DNA of 64,000 nt from Candidatus Bathyarchaeota archaeon (GTDB taxonomy: Archaea; Thermoproteota; Bathyarchaeia; TCS64). The stretch is taken from assembly GCA_026014875.1 (NCBI GenBank), contig JAOZHO010000005.1, positions 46,965-110,964 of the forward strand. Direction: 5' to 3'. A program made the position numbers and the translations under genes. This document shows, piece by piece, positions 8,629 through 16,766 of this stretch (within the stretch, counting starts at the first letter, position 1; every line of letters begins with the position of its first letter). The notes under the pieces were generated by a model. The model saw nothing but the letters and a program-made list of their open reading frames with translations. It did not search any database and was not told the DNA's origin.

Positions 8629-9072
8629 CTATTCCTTCATCTCGCGTATGTAGGGCGCCGCGCAGTGGGAGCAGCAGAAGACCAGCTCCTCCCCCTTGAT
8701 GACCTCCCTGTGGCCCCCCTCGTAGATCTTGCAGCCGCAGTGGGCGCAGACGTCTAGGCTAGGCTCGATGGCCACCGAGACGAGGTTGGCGAAGCGCAGG
8801 AAGAGCCGGTTGCATAGGGCGGTCCCCTCCTCTGTGAGGTAGTGGACTTTCCTCTCCTTCTGCCCCACCATCTCGCTGTTCTGGCCGGCCAGCCCTCTCT
8901 CCTCTAGCCTCTGGAGGAAAGGGTAGACGAGGCCGGGGCTGATCTTCTTTCCCACCCTGTTCCGGAACTTGCGGATGATGCCGTAGCCGTGGGTGGGGCC
9001 CTCGTAGAGGATGGTGAGTATGTAGAACCTCGAAAAATCGGAGATGAGGTCGTCGACGTCGAGCTCTGCCAT
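8629..9072 (-). CDS. PadR-family regulator with C-terminal TRASH-like metal-binding tail
   Basis: 147 residues. The N-terminal 85 residues are a PadR winged helix (FYILTILYEGPTHGYGIIRKF, then PGLVYPFLQRLEERGL). The C-terminal part carries C109, C112 and C114, and C133, C134 and C137 (CAHCGC ... CCSHC), the layout of a TRASH/YHS metal-binding knuckle. A PadR domain joined to such a metal sensor suggests metal-responsive repression, perhaps of copper or another soft metal, with the SHOCT gene downstream as target. A strong TATA element lies on the minus strand at about 9093-9108. Confidence 0.85.
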   Translation of the reverse strand: MAELDVDDLISDFSRFYILTILYEGPTHGYGIIRKFRNRVGKKISPGLVYPFLQRLEERGLAGQNSEMVGQKERKVHYLTEEGTALCNRLFLRFANLVSVAIEPSLDVCAHCGCKIYEGGHREVIKGEELVFCCSHCAAPYIREMKE

Positions 9073-9161
9073 GGTCTGGGATATGTCACGAACTGATATA
9101 TTTATAGCTTCCCTAGAGGTCGCCCTGCCCGTGACCCCCTCATTTCACGGGGCCATTAGCG

Positions 9162-9356
9162 CTACTTGGACGGGTTAGCGATCTGTTCGAGGAACTGTGG
9201 CTCGAGACGGTGGACACTCCCATGGGGCTCTCGGACAAGCAGAGCGGCAGTTTATTTTTCCCCAAGGTCGAGGGAGACTTCGACTACAAGGTTATCACAG
9301 TCACGGATGAACGTTCCCCCCTCTTCGTCAAGGACATGTTCGATTATTACTGCTAG
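9162..9356 (+). pseudogene. C-terminal relic of a FilR1-type (DUF1724) regulator
   Basis: An open frame without a usable start ends at TAG 9354-9356. Its end, ETVDTPMGLSDKQSGS, LFFPKVEGDFDY and FVKDMFDYYC, lines up with the C-termini of the two intact FilR1 regulators in this window (62821 gene: DTVDVFMAISEKEA, FPEVTGGFDY, ELFQYYW; 41590 gene: MSEKELALLSFPKRDGRFDF, DLFLHYW). The HTH and most of the sensor domain are absent. It lies directly upstream of an MFS gene, as the intact copy at 41590 lies next to one. Confidence 0.6.
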
Positions 9357-9508
9357 AGAGCATCAGCAAGGATGCCCGATCTTCTGCTGGATTCTAAGCC
9401 AGAGGAGTGAATCGCAGATACTTGGCCCGAGTGAGGGCCCTCGCAAGTGGTTATTATTAAATAGGCAACGCTGTGTCTACTCTTGATCTCTAAGAAGGCG
9501 AATAACAA
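9357..9508 (+). promoter_or_regulatory. Promoter region of the second MFS gene
   Basis: Contains GGTTATTATTAAATAGG (about 9449-9465), a TATA-like element about 45-60 bp before the GTG start of the MFS gene. No other gene is seen in this stretch. Confidence 0.4.
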
Positions 9509-10705
9509 GTGGGTAAAAAGGCGAAGAAGGCTGTATCTTTCATCAACTACGGCCTCATCGTGATGACTGTCACCCATGTCCTCACCCACGTCTTCGGCGG
9601 AATCCACCCCGCGATCTTCTCGATACTGAGAGAGGAGTTCAGCCTCTCCCTCCAGCAGCTGGGTATAATCGCGGCCATACCACCCCTGCTTCAGGCCCTC
9701 GTATCGATCCCCACAGGGCTCCTCTCCGACAGGTTCGGAGCGAAGAGGATGGTTCTCGTGAGCCTCGTCGTGGCTCTCCTAGGCGCTGTGCTTGCCAGCC
9801 AGACCACGAATCCCCTGATGTTCATCGTGGCCATCAGCATCGTCTACCTCAACACCACCATCTACCACCCGGCGTCGTACAGCTACACATCGAACCTCTT
9901 CGAGGGCAGGGATAGGCCCAAAGCCCTGGGACTCCATGGGGCCGGAGGGACCTTGGGCCACGCTATAGGCCCCCTCTCCGTGAGTATCCTCATCGGCCTC
10001 CTGGGTATGGAGTGGAGGCAGGTCTACCTCCTCCTAGGGGCGCCGCTGCTTCTGGGCATAGTGATGGTTCTCTACCTGAAAGACGGTGACGGGGCGAAAA
10101 GCGAGGAGGCTGAGCCGGAGACCGTGAAGGTGGACGCGCCTTCAGTCAGGTCGATACTGTCCAAGAGCATGGTGATGTTTCTCGCCTACTCGGCCCTGAG
10201 GATGATGGGGAGCTCCATGATCTCCAACTTCATCGTCCTCTACCTCCAGGACGTGAGGCACCTAAACCTCGCCCTGGCGAGCCTCATCGCGAGCGGCACG
10301 ATGCTCTTCGGCTTCCTTGCCGCCCCCATCGGGGGATTCATGGCGGCGAGGTTCGGGGAGAAGAAATGGATTCTGGGCACCTTCTCCTTCGGGTGCATCC
10401 TCCTGGCCATCTCCATATTCGTCCCCAGCGCCACGATGTTCGCAATCCTCTACATCGGGTACGGCATTTGCAATACTCTGGGCATGGCGGGGCGATCCTC
10501 CATCATGGCGATGCTCTCCCCGAAAGGCCAGAGGGGGCTCGGATACGCCCTCTTCTTCCTCCCCGGTAGCATCATGGGAGCCATAGCCCCGATAATAGCG
10601 GGATACATCGCCCAGACCTACGGATTCAACACGATATTCTACCTCTCCCTGGCCGTATACGCCCTGGCCCTCGGCGTACTGAGATTCCTGGTAAAAGTCG
10701 AATGA
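9509..10705 (+). CDS. MFS transporter
   Basis: 398 residues starting at GTG 9509 (MGKKAKKAVSFINYGL). About twelve membrane helices; the loop motif GLLSDRFGAKRMVLVS is the MFS signature, and GGFMAARFGEKKWILG is its counterpart in the second half. Histidines in the first helix (THVLTHVFGGIHPAIF) recall the fosmidomycin-resistance-like branch of MFS. Substrate unknown. A relic of a FilR1 regulator lies just upstream. Confidence 0.88.
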   Translation: MGKKAKKAVSFINYGLIVMTVTHVLTHVFGGIHPAIFSILREEFSLSLQQLGIIAAIPPLLQALVSIPTGLLSDRFGAKRMVLVSLVVALLGAVLASQTTNPLMFIVAISIVYLNTTIYHPASYSYTSNLFEGRDRPKALGLHGAGGTLGHAIGPLSVSILIGLLGMEWRQVYLLLGAPLLLGIVMVLYLKDGDGAKSEEAEPETVKVDAPSVRSILSKSMVMFLAYSALRMMGSSMISNFIVLYLQDVRHLNLALASLIASGTMLFGFLAAPIGGFMAARFGEKKWILGTFSFGCILLAISIFVPSATMFAILYIGYGICNTLGMAGRSSIMAMLSPKGQRGLGYALFFLPGSIMGAIAPIIAGYIAQTYGFNTIFYLSLAVYALALGVLRFLVKVE

Positions 10706-10718
10706 GCCAGAGCAGAGA

Positions 10719-11165
10719 TTAGGCGGAGGGTGATCGTGATGCCCTTTCCCAGATCACGTGGGTGCTCAACTGCATTCCCCCCAGGAGCATCAAGGGTGTG
10801 CTCAACGTCAACCGATCCCCTTCGAACTCGTACAGCCTCTCCTGGCTCACGCCGACCCAGTTGGGGAACAGGCTGACCTCGATATGGTGGACGACCTTAT
10901 CCCCCCTGACCTCGAATCGACCGCTGTATGAGACGTAGCCCTCGACGGCGGCAATCTTCTCCTTAACCGTGCCTCCACGGATATCCCCGAAAGCGAAGAT
11001 CGGGCGGCCCTCCTTCATGAAAGCCACGGACACGTACCCTTCCTCGCTGTATAGGAGGTATCCTGTGCGGTGGCCGCGTCGGAACAGATCTCCGTTTTCA
11101 TCCCTCGTCTCGACGGAGATCAGTTTCCAGGTTCCGATGAACTTCTGCTCGTCAGTGACTGCCAT
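10719..11165 (-). CDS. Lipocalin-like domain protein
   Basis: 148 residues. The start FIGTWKLISVETRDENGD is the conserved GTW-x-L opening of the lipocalin-like family (PF13924-type), and the rest is a run of predicted beta strands with TGYLLYSEEGYVSVAFM. No signal peptide, so it is cytoplasmic. Members of this family are mostly uncharacterised and probably bind small hydrophobic ligands. Confidence 0.8.
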   Translation of the reverse strand: MAVTDEQKFIGTWKLISVETRDENGDLFRRGHRTGYLLYSEEGYVSVAFMKEGRPIFAFGDIRGGTVKEKIAAVEGYVSYSGRFEVRGDKVVHHIEVSLFPNWVGVSQERLYEFEGDRLTLSTPLMLLGGMQLSTHVIWERASRSPSA

Positions 11166-11437
11166 CCATATCGCCGGATAAATGTTGAAACTCCTGAGGA
11201 TAAGAGTTGGGGGTAAAAAAGGGTGTATTTATCGTGTGAAACCTGCTCTCGACGGACTTTAATTTGCCCACAAAAAAGGTAGGGGGGGTATTCGATCCGC
11301 CTATGAACATCCCTCAAAACACGAAAAGCACCGTGAAAAACCCTCCGATGGGGTCAGAAATAGCATAAAAAAGTGCTCCTAAGCAAGGATTTCAAGCAAG
11401 TAATGCTATCCCTCGATCCGGGTCAAAGGGGGGAGAA

Positions 11438-11570
11438 TGGTGGGGCCGGAAGGATTTGAACCCTCGACATTTGGGTATCCCGCTCCAAAAACTCGTCATC
11501 CCCTCACGGGTCAGCATCCAACTATATGATTTCTGGAGCCCAACGTCATTCCAGGCTAGACCACGGCCCC
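11438..11570 (-). tRNA. tRNA-Trp(CCA) with intron; CCA end encoded
   Basis: Read on the minus strand, the acceptor stem is GGGGCCG (11570-11564) paired with CGGCCCC, followed by discriminator A and an encoded CCA (11440-11438). The T arm GAGGG-TTCAAAT-CCTTC is clear. The anticodon stem TTGGG/CCCAA surrounds the loop CT-CCA-GA, giving anticodon CCA for tryptophan. The anticodon loop is interrupted by an intron of about 56 nt (roughly 11476-11531). Mature length is about 74 nt plus CCA. Confidence 0.93.
11476..11531 (-). ncRNA. tRNA-Trp intron with possible box C/D guide features
   Basis: The intron carries ATGACGA, close to box C (RUGAUGA), and a CTGA matching box D. Its 3' part contains TGGAGC, complementary to GCTCCA across the anticodon of the 5' exon. 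Introns of archaeal pre-tRNA-Trp are known to act as C/D RNAs guiding 2'-O-methylation of the tRNA itself. The same complementarity could also serve the bulge-helix-bulge recognised by the splicing endonuclease, so the guide role is inference. Confidence 0.5.
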
Positions 11571-11599
11571 TAGCCAAACACCGCTACGGCCCACCAGAT

Positions 11600-11612
11600 A
11601 GATAAATATTAC
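11600..11612 (-). promoter_or_regulatory. TATA box for tRNA-Trp
   Basis: On the minus strand the element AATATTTATC lies about 35 bp upstream of the tRNA 5' end, a normal distance for an archaeal tRNA promoter. Confidence 0.45.
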
Positions 11613-11694
11613 CACACCCGGAAACCCCGCAAACCGGAACCCCCCCGCCCCCGGGACACAACACTTACCCCATCCCCACCCCAAGACACCCCGG

Positions 11695-12024
11695 ATGACA
11701 CTCCTATTCAAGAAGACCATGCTCCCCAAGATCCACGACGGCACCAAGACCGCCACCCGCCGCCCCAACAAGCCCATGGTCAAACAGGGAGGCAGATACC
11801 GCCTCAAAACCGAGCTATTCAAAGCCCATCCCGACTCGATCCAGGTAGACCGCCTCTACCAGCAACCCTTAGGCGAGATGACCCAAGCAGACGCCCTAAG
11901 GGAAGGATACCCTTCACTCCAGGAATTCCAAGAGGTGTGGGCCTCCCTCTTCAAAACCTACGACCCCGCACAAACCGTCTGGGTCGTCGAATTCCGGTAC
12001 CTGGGGCCCCTCCAGACCGTATAA
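11695..12024 (+). CDS. ASCH-domain protein
   Basis: 109 residues. It starts LLFKKTMLPKIHDGTKTATRR, matching the ASCH domain's opening strand and K-x-x-G-x-KT-x-T-x-R signature. The G-x-Y-R-L strand and the EGYPSLQEFQEVWASLF helix follow, as in archaeal members. ASCH domains are PUA-like beta barrels thought to bind RNA, and some members hydrolyse acetylated nucleosides. It lies 41 bp upstream of purB on the same strand. Confidence 0.85.
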   Translation: MTLLFKKTMLPKIHDGTKTATRRPNKPMVKQGGRYRLKTELFKAHPDSIQVDRLYQQPLGEMTQADALREGYPSLQEFQEVWASLFKTYDPAQTVWVVEFRYLGPLQTV

Positions 12025-12065
12025 TTAAATCCAGCGAAGGCACCTGTGAAATCAAGGTGCAACCC

Positions 12066-13496
12066 ATGGTCAACCCCAACATACTCTCCCAGAGATACGC
12101 CACCCAGGAGATGAACGCCATATTCTCAGAGGAGGGCAAAACAGGATACGAGAGAGACCTCTGGCTCGCAGTCCTGAAGGCCCAGAAAGAGCTGGGCCTC
12201 GAGATCCCCCGGGAGGCCATCGAGGCCTACGAGGAGGCGAAGACCGAGATAGACCTGCCCCTCATCAAGGAGATCGAGATGAGGACCAAGCACGACGTCA
12301 AGGCCAAGATCGAGGCCTACAACCTCGCCTCCGGGGGCCACGAGTACCTCCACATGGGGATGACGAGCCGGGACCTCACCGACAACGTGGAGCAGCTCCA
12401 GATCAGGAAGGCGGGACGCCTCATCCTCGGAAAATACGTCTCGGTCCTCCGACACCTCCTGGACAAGGCCGACGAGTACAGGCACATCGAGATGGCCGCC
12501 CGCACCCACCACCAGGCCGCCCAGCCCACCCTCCTGGGGCGGCGGTTCGCCATGTGGGCCGAAGAACTTCACACCCACCTCGCCGACTACGAGGAGTACC
12601 TGGACTCCTACCCCCTCAGGGGCATCAAAGGCGCCGTGGGCACCCAGTTCGACATGGCCAACCTCCTAGGCTCACCGGAGAAAGCCAGCCTCCTCGAGGA
12701 GAAAGTGGCCCAATCCCTGGGGTTCACGGAAACCCTGGACGCCCCCGGCCAGATCTACCCCCGGAGCCTCGACTACAAGCTCACATCCCACCTCGCAGCC
12801 CTCGCCTCCGCATGCGAGAGCTTCGCCAAGACCATCCGCCTCATGGCGGGGTACGAGCTCGTCACCGAGGGATTCAAGGAGGGCCAGGTGGGGAGCAGCG
12901 TCATGCCCCACAAGATGAACACCCGGAGCACCGAGAGGATCTGCGCATTCTCCCACCTCCTCAAGATGTACAACGACGGAGCCTCCCGCATCGCGGGAGA
13001 CCAGTGGGAGGAGGGAGACGTCTCATGCTCCGCACTCCGCAGGGTCATCATACCAGACGCATACTACGCCAGCGACGGCCTCGTCGAGACCACCCTCACG
13101 GTCCTCAACCAGATGGGGGCATACCCCGCCGTCATAGAGGAGGAGCTCGACAGATACCTCCCATTCCTCGCGACCACCTCCATCCTCGGAGTCGCCCTGA
13201 GCCACGGAATCGGCAGAGAGAAAGCCCACACCATCATCAAGACTCACGCCATCGCCGAGGCCCTCAGGATGCGGCAGCAAGGCACCCGGGAGAACAACCT
13301 CATCCCCCTCCTCGCCCAGGACCCCGACTTCAAGGCAGCCGGGATAACCGTCGACGAGCTCGGCGAGACCCTCAAAGACAGAGCCCGATTCATCGGAAAC
13401 TCATACAGCCAGATCGATGCAGTAAAAGCGAAAGCCCAACCCCTCATCAAGAGACACGCAGCCCAAGCCCGATACGAACCCGGGGACATCCTCTGA
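12066..13496 (+). CDS. purB: Adenylosuccinate lyase
   Basis: 476 residues from ATG 12066; the open frame extends further upstream but that part is not protein-like. Catalyses two fumarate-releasing steps in purine synthesis: SAICAR to AICAR and adenylosuccinate to AMP. The fumarate lyase signature GSSVMPHKMN is at residues 276-285 and contains the catalytic serine loop. TSRDLTDN (100-107) and RTHHQAAQPT (146-155) hold the other active-site residues. The length matches archaeal PurB. Confidence 0.96.
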   Translation: MVNPNILSQRYATQEMNAIFSEEGKTGYERDLWLAVLKAQKELGLEIPREAIEAYEEAKTEIDLPLIKEIEMRTKHDVKAKIEAYNLASGGHEYLHMGMTSRDLTDNVEQLQIRKAGRLILGKYVSVLRHLLDKADEYRHIEMAARTHHQAAQPTLLGRRFAMWAEELHTHLADYEEYLDSYPLRGIKGAVGTQFDMANLLGSPEKASLLEEKVAQSLGFTETLDAPGQIYPRSLDYKLTSHLAALASACESFAKTIRLMAGYELVTEGFKEGQVGSSVMPHKMNTRSTERICAFSHLLKMYNDGASRIAGDQWEEGDVSCSALRRVIIPDAYYASDGLVETTLTVLNQMGAYPAVIEEELDRYLPFLATTSILGVALSHGIGREKAHTIIKTHAIAEALRMRQQGTRENNLIPLLAQDPDFKAAGITVDELGETLKDRARFIGNSYSQIDAVKAKAQPLIKRHAAQARYEPGDIL

Positions 13497-13510
13497 CCCC
13501 TCCACCGAAA

Positions 13511-13520
13511 TGTTTAAAGA
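13511..13520 (+). promoter_or_regulatory. TATA box for 5S rRNA
   Basis: The sequence TGTTTAAAGA sits about 27-30 bp before the predicted 5' end of the 5S rRNA, as expected for its promoter. Confidence 0.45.
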
Positions 13521-13542
13521 AGCGCCCCAGCGTCACACGTAT

Positions 13543-13668
13543 GGGTAACCGGCCAAAGGGCGTGGGTCCCACCCGAACCCATTCCGAACTCGGAAGTTAA
13601 ACCACGCTCCGTTTGCGGCGGTAGTGATGTCTTCGGCCTCGCAAAACCGTGAAAGCTGGTGGCCCACC
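13543..13668 (+). rRNA. rrf: 5S ribosomal RNA
   Basis: The core CCATTCCGAACTCGGAAGTTAA (about 13580-13601) is the universal loop B/C region of 5S rRNA. It is preceded by GGCCAAAGGGCGTGGG (helix I end and helix II) and followed by CTCCG and the loop E arm. ACCGGC near the 5' end pairs with GCTGGT near 13655-13660. The ends are uncertain by about 5 nt. The gene stands alone, without 16S or 23S genes in the window, which is common in archaea. Confidence 0.9.
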
Positions 13669-13753
13669 CATTCTAAAAACTTCCAGAGACTCGAATAGGC
13701 CCGAAAACTCTCCAAGATGAACCTTTATAAAAAAGGAGGGAGCTTCAAACGCA

Positions 13754-14887
13754 GTGATTAATATGTACCTTCATGTCGGCCAGCTTCTCCAGAATCAAAG
13801 CGATATCGGGATGATCCTCCAGACCCTCTTCAGCTTCAGCTTCATCATCTACCTGTTTTACGCCCAGCGGATCCAGGCCATGACTATGCTTCGGGCCGTC
13901 GAGGGAACCCTCCGCAAGGTCAAGGGGATCAGGGACAAGGGGCGCAACACCTCCATCGAGGCGGTGAAAGAGGCCGCCGAGGACGACTATGACCCCACCC
14001 CCGAGGTGGAGCGGTTCCTAGAACACTTCTTTATCCCTCCCACGAGCCTGGACCCCGCCGGCATCGTCGGCAAGATGGGGCAGCTCCTCAACGTCAGGGA
14101 GAACATATTCGAGGCCGAGGTGAGGGCTATGGCTCCCAAGGCGTCCGACAGTGAGGTCAACAACTTGGAGAACCTCCTAGAGGCTTCCCTCGCCCTCAAC
14201 GTCTACTACAAGGTGATCCGCCACTTCTATCTTCTCGGCAAGAGGACAATGAACATCTACGTCATCATGCAGATCCACATGATCCTCCCCATGATCGTCA
14301 GGGAGATCGAGGCCTACAGCCGCGCCCTCCAGGCATTCAGGGACGGCACCCCCATCGGGGACAGCGTCGGCCCCCTCGTCGCCGCCCGCCTGATGCACGG
14401 CCACGAGTGGAGCGACGTCGCGAAGGATATGGTCGTCGCAGAGGTTCCCTACAACGGGCGCACCCTCGTCGTCACCAAGGCCAAGGGCCCCGGGGGCTCC
14501 GTGGGGAAGCCCGGGGACGCGATCGAGAACATCCTCAACGGCAGGAAGGGTCGCAAGAAGGTGGACGCCGTCATAATGGTCGACGCCGCCGGGAAGCTCG
14601 AGGGGGAGCCCACCGGGGGCATCGCAGAGGGCATCGGAGCCGCCATCGGGGGCATCGGCGTCGAGAAGCACAAGATCGAGGAAGCCGTCAAGAAGCATGA
14701 TATCCCCATGTACGCCATCGCCATCAAACAGGACATCACCCACGTCGTCGCCCCCATGGTAGAGGAGCTCTACACCGCCTGCGACACCGCCGTCGAGATA
14801 GTCAAACGCATGGTCGACCAGAGAACCAAGGAAGGCGACACCATCCTCGTCGCCGGCATCGGCAACACCGTGGGGGTGGCCCAATGA
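13754..14887 (+). CDS. DUF1512 archaeal conserved membrane-associated protein
   Basis: 377 residues (ATG at 13763 is an alternative start). One N-terminal membrane helix (SFSFIIYLFYAQ), then a long helical cytoplasmic region and a C-terminal Gly-rich domain with AKGPGGSVGKPGDAIENIL and VDAVIMVDAAGKLEGEPTG, followed by AEGIGAAIGGIGVEKHKIEE. The pattern matches DUF1512, which is limited to archaea. Function unknown. Its stop overlaps the next ATG by 4 bp, so the two genes are translationally coupled. Confidence 0.85.
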   Translation: MINMYLHVGQLLQNQSDIGMILQTLFSFSFIIYLFYAQRIQAMTMLRAVEGTLRKVKGIRDKGRNTSIEAVKEAAEDDYDPTPEVERFLEHFFIPPTSLDPAGIVGKMGQLLNVRENIFEAEVRAMAPKASDSEVNNLENLLEASLALNVYYKVIRHFYLLGKRTMNIYVIMQIHMILPMIVREIEAYSRALQAFRDGTPIGDSVGPLVAARLMHGHEWSDVAKDMVVAEVPYNGRTLVVTKAKGPGGSVGKPGDAIENILNGRKGRKKVDAVIMVDAAGKLEGEPTGGIAEGIGAAIGGIGVEKHKIEEAVKKHDIPMYAIAIKQDITHVVAPMVEELYTACDTAVEIVKRMVDQRTKEGDTILVAGIGNTVGVAQ

Positions 14888-15303
14888 TCTCCCGCATGAC
14901 CGACGCAGGACCCCAGGCCCCCATGATGAGCCTCAGCTGGGTCAACCTCGCAGTCGTCGTCGTCCTCGGCATATTCAGCCTCCTATTCCTCTGGCTCGGA
15001 TTCCAGTCCTTCGGAGGCGAGAACCCCGACCAAGGAAACCTCTACATCGTCGTGGGCACAGCGGGCTTGGCCGCGATAGGCTACATGTTCTTCAGGACCA
15101 AGGCCATATCGAGCCAGAAGCCCCCCGTCGAGAAGGCCGAGGTCGTCACGATCCTAGAGTGCCCCAGCTGCGACCTCAAACGGGTCAGAGACTTCCAGCG
15201 AGGCGATTATGTCTATAAAAGCGACGAGTCCTGCACCAGATGCGAGGGCACCATGACCATCACGGGCATCCACCGGAAAGCCGAACCCAAAAAGAAACGC
15301 TAA
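14884..15303 (+). CDS. Two-helix membrane protein with zinc ribbon
   Basis: 139 residues, overlapping the DUF1512 gene by ATGA. Two membrane helices (about 19-42 and 53-70) precede a cytoplasmic zinc ribbon: CPSC and CTRC knuckles separated by about 24 residues. The C-terminus is Lys-rich (KAEPKKKR). Probably works together with the DUF1512 protein. It converges with map, overlapping that gene's end by 4 bp. Confidence 0.75.
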   Translation: MISRMTDAGPQAPMMSLSWVNLAVVVVLGIFSLLFLWLGFQSFGGENPDQGNLYIVVGTAGLAAIGYMFFRTKAISSQKPPVEKAEVVTILECPSCDLKRVRDFQRGDYVYKSDESCTRCEGTMTITGIHRKAEPKKKR

Positions 15304-16166
15304 GCCGTCGTCACAGTGCACCCGTCAGACTCCACGATCATCGTGTGCTCCGCCTGAGCCACAGGTGCCCCACTCCTCTCAACGAGCTGGGGATACGAGT
15401 GGACACACTTTCCCTCCACCAACTCACCGAAAGCTTCGGCACCTCCCGAGACCCCCCCCACGACCCATCGCGAGGCGAAAGGGAGGGATCTGTGCCGTGC
15501 CTGGATCAGCTTCAGCATCTTTTTGGCGGCGTCGCTCTTCACTTTCCGCTTCTTCAGGAATCTGTAGATGTTGCTGGGGGCCCCGTCTATGACTTGGCCT
15601 GCGGCGTCTCTGGGCACCGCGAAGGGTTCGATGGCGTAGACTTCGCCTTCTTTGAGTCTGTAGCCGTTGGTGCCTCCGATGTTGGGTATGGATTGGCCGG
15701 CGTGGACTATGTAGCGGCTCATCCTGTGGCCCGTGAGGTTGCGGATGGGGGCGAAGCCCCTGGACTTGATGGCGTTCTCGATGGCTGCCCCGATATCGGA
15801 TGCGGCTACGCCTGCCCTCACCATCTTGATTGCGGCTTCCAAGCCGGCTTCCGCGGCCTCCACCATGGCGGTGTGCCGGGGTTCGAGGCAGATGGTGACT
15901 GCGGTGTCGGCGATGTATCCCTCAACGTGGACTCCTATGTCTATTTTTACGAGGGTTCCATCGGTGATAACCGTCGGGTCCCCTAAGGGGGATGTGTAGT
16001 GGGCTGCGACCCTGTCGATGTCGACGTTGCAGGGGAATGCGGGGGCTCCTCCGAGTTTTTTGATGTTGTCTTCGACGAAGTTGCAGATATCGATGACGGG
16101 TCTGCCCACCTCGACGTAGCCCCGGGTCTTCTCGCGCACCCGGGAGGCGATGTATCCCGCTTTCAT
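15300..16166 (-). CDS. map: Methionine aminopeptidase, type II
   Basis: 288 residues. Removes N-terminal Met from nascent proteins. The two-metal site is visible: D and D in VKIDIGVHVEGYIADTAV, H in TGHRMSRY, E in YAIEPFAV, and E in QAEHTMIV near the C-terminus. The insert between the H and E ligands places it in type II, as in archaea and eukaryotes. Family-like residues (ATTLETLEAL) continue upstream of the chosen ATG, but there is no ATG, GTG or TTG there, so the true start could be a rare codon or have been lost. Confidence 0.93.
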   Translation of the reverse strand: MKAGYIASRVREKTRGYVEVGRPVIDICNFVEDNIKKLGGAPAFPCNVDIDRVAAHYTSPLGDPTVITDGTLVKIDIGVHVEGYIADTAVTICLEPRHTAMVEAAEAGLEAAIKMVRAGVAASDIGAAIENAIKSRGFAPIRNLTGHRMSRYIVHAGQSIPNIGGTNGYRLKEGEVYAIEPFAVPRDAAGQVIDGAPSNIYRFLKKRKVKSDAAKKMLKLIQARHRSLPFASRWVVGGVSGGAEAFGELVEGKCVHSYPQLVERSGAPVAQAEHTMIVESDGCTVTTA

Positions 16167-16247
16167 CAGGGCTTCCAGGGTCTCCAGTGTGGTGGCCTCC
16201 GCACCTAAGTTGTGGTCAGATGAAAAAAGGGTTTTCCCGGACAGGGT

Positions 16248-16709
16248 TCATTTCACGATGAGGATTGGCCTGGTGCAGGAGTCGACGACCTTGCGGCTCG
16301 TGCTCCCCAGTATCCAGCCCGTGTACCCCCCTATTCCTCTGCTCCCCATCACGATGAGGTCGACCCCGTCGTTCTCGGCGTAGTCGGTGATAGTCGCGGA
16401 GGGGCGCCCCTCTTTGAGGATCGATTCGACCTCGAGTTCGGGGTGGTCTTCTTTGATCTTGGCTTGGGCCTCGTCTAGGACGTTCTGGTATACGAGTCTC
16501 ATCTTGTCCTGGTATTGGGCCATGTCCTTGGCGGCGGAGAGGGGTACTCCCCCGAATCCCTCGTCGGGGAATATGGGGATCATCACCCTCTGGATGACGG
16601 CGAGCATTGTGAGCTTCGCCTTGAACTTGGTGGCGATCTTGATGGCCTGTTCCAGTGCGTGGTTGGATGGCTCTGAGCCGTCGATGGCCACGAGGATCTT
16701 CTTATACAT
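16248..16709 (-). CDS. Universal stress protein (UspA family)
   Basis: 153 residues from the ATG at 16709 (MYKKILVAIDGSEPS). The ATP-binding signature G-x-x-G-x-x-G near the end reads VMGSRGIGGYTGWILGSTS, then VVDSCTRPILIVK, typical of ATP-binding UspA proteins. A longer in-frame start at 16757 is unlikely because it adds a non-family tail. Confidence 0.93.
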   Translation of the reverse strand: MYKKILVAIDGSEPSNHALEQAIKIATKFKAKLTMLAVIQRVMIPIFPDEGFGGVPLSAAKDMAQYQDKMRLVYQNVLDEAQAKIKEDHPELEVESILKEGRPSATITDYAENDGVDLIVMGSRGIGGYTGWILGSTSRKVVDSCTRPILIVK

Positions 16710-16766
16710 ATTTTCTCTATGAGGAGGTTTAGGGGGGTGGCTTATAAAACCCCCCAAACGGGTTTT

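Noticed and set aside
11937..12065. N-terminal extension of PurB
   Set aside because: The extra residues overlap the ASCH gene and match no PurB; the ATG at 12066 gives the family start.
14177..14884. 235-residue minus-strand frame over DUF1512
   Set aside because: Gly/Asp-rich shadow typical of GC-rich coding DNA; the plus strand carries the recognised family.
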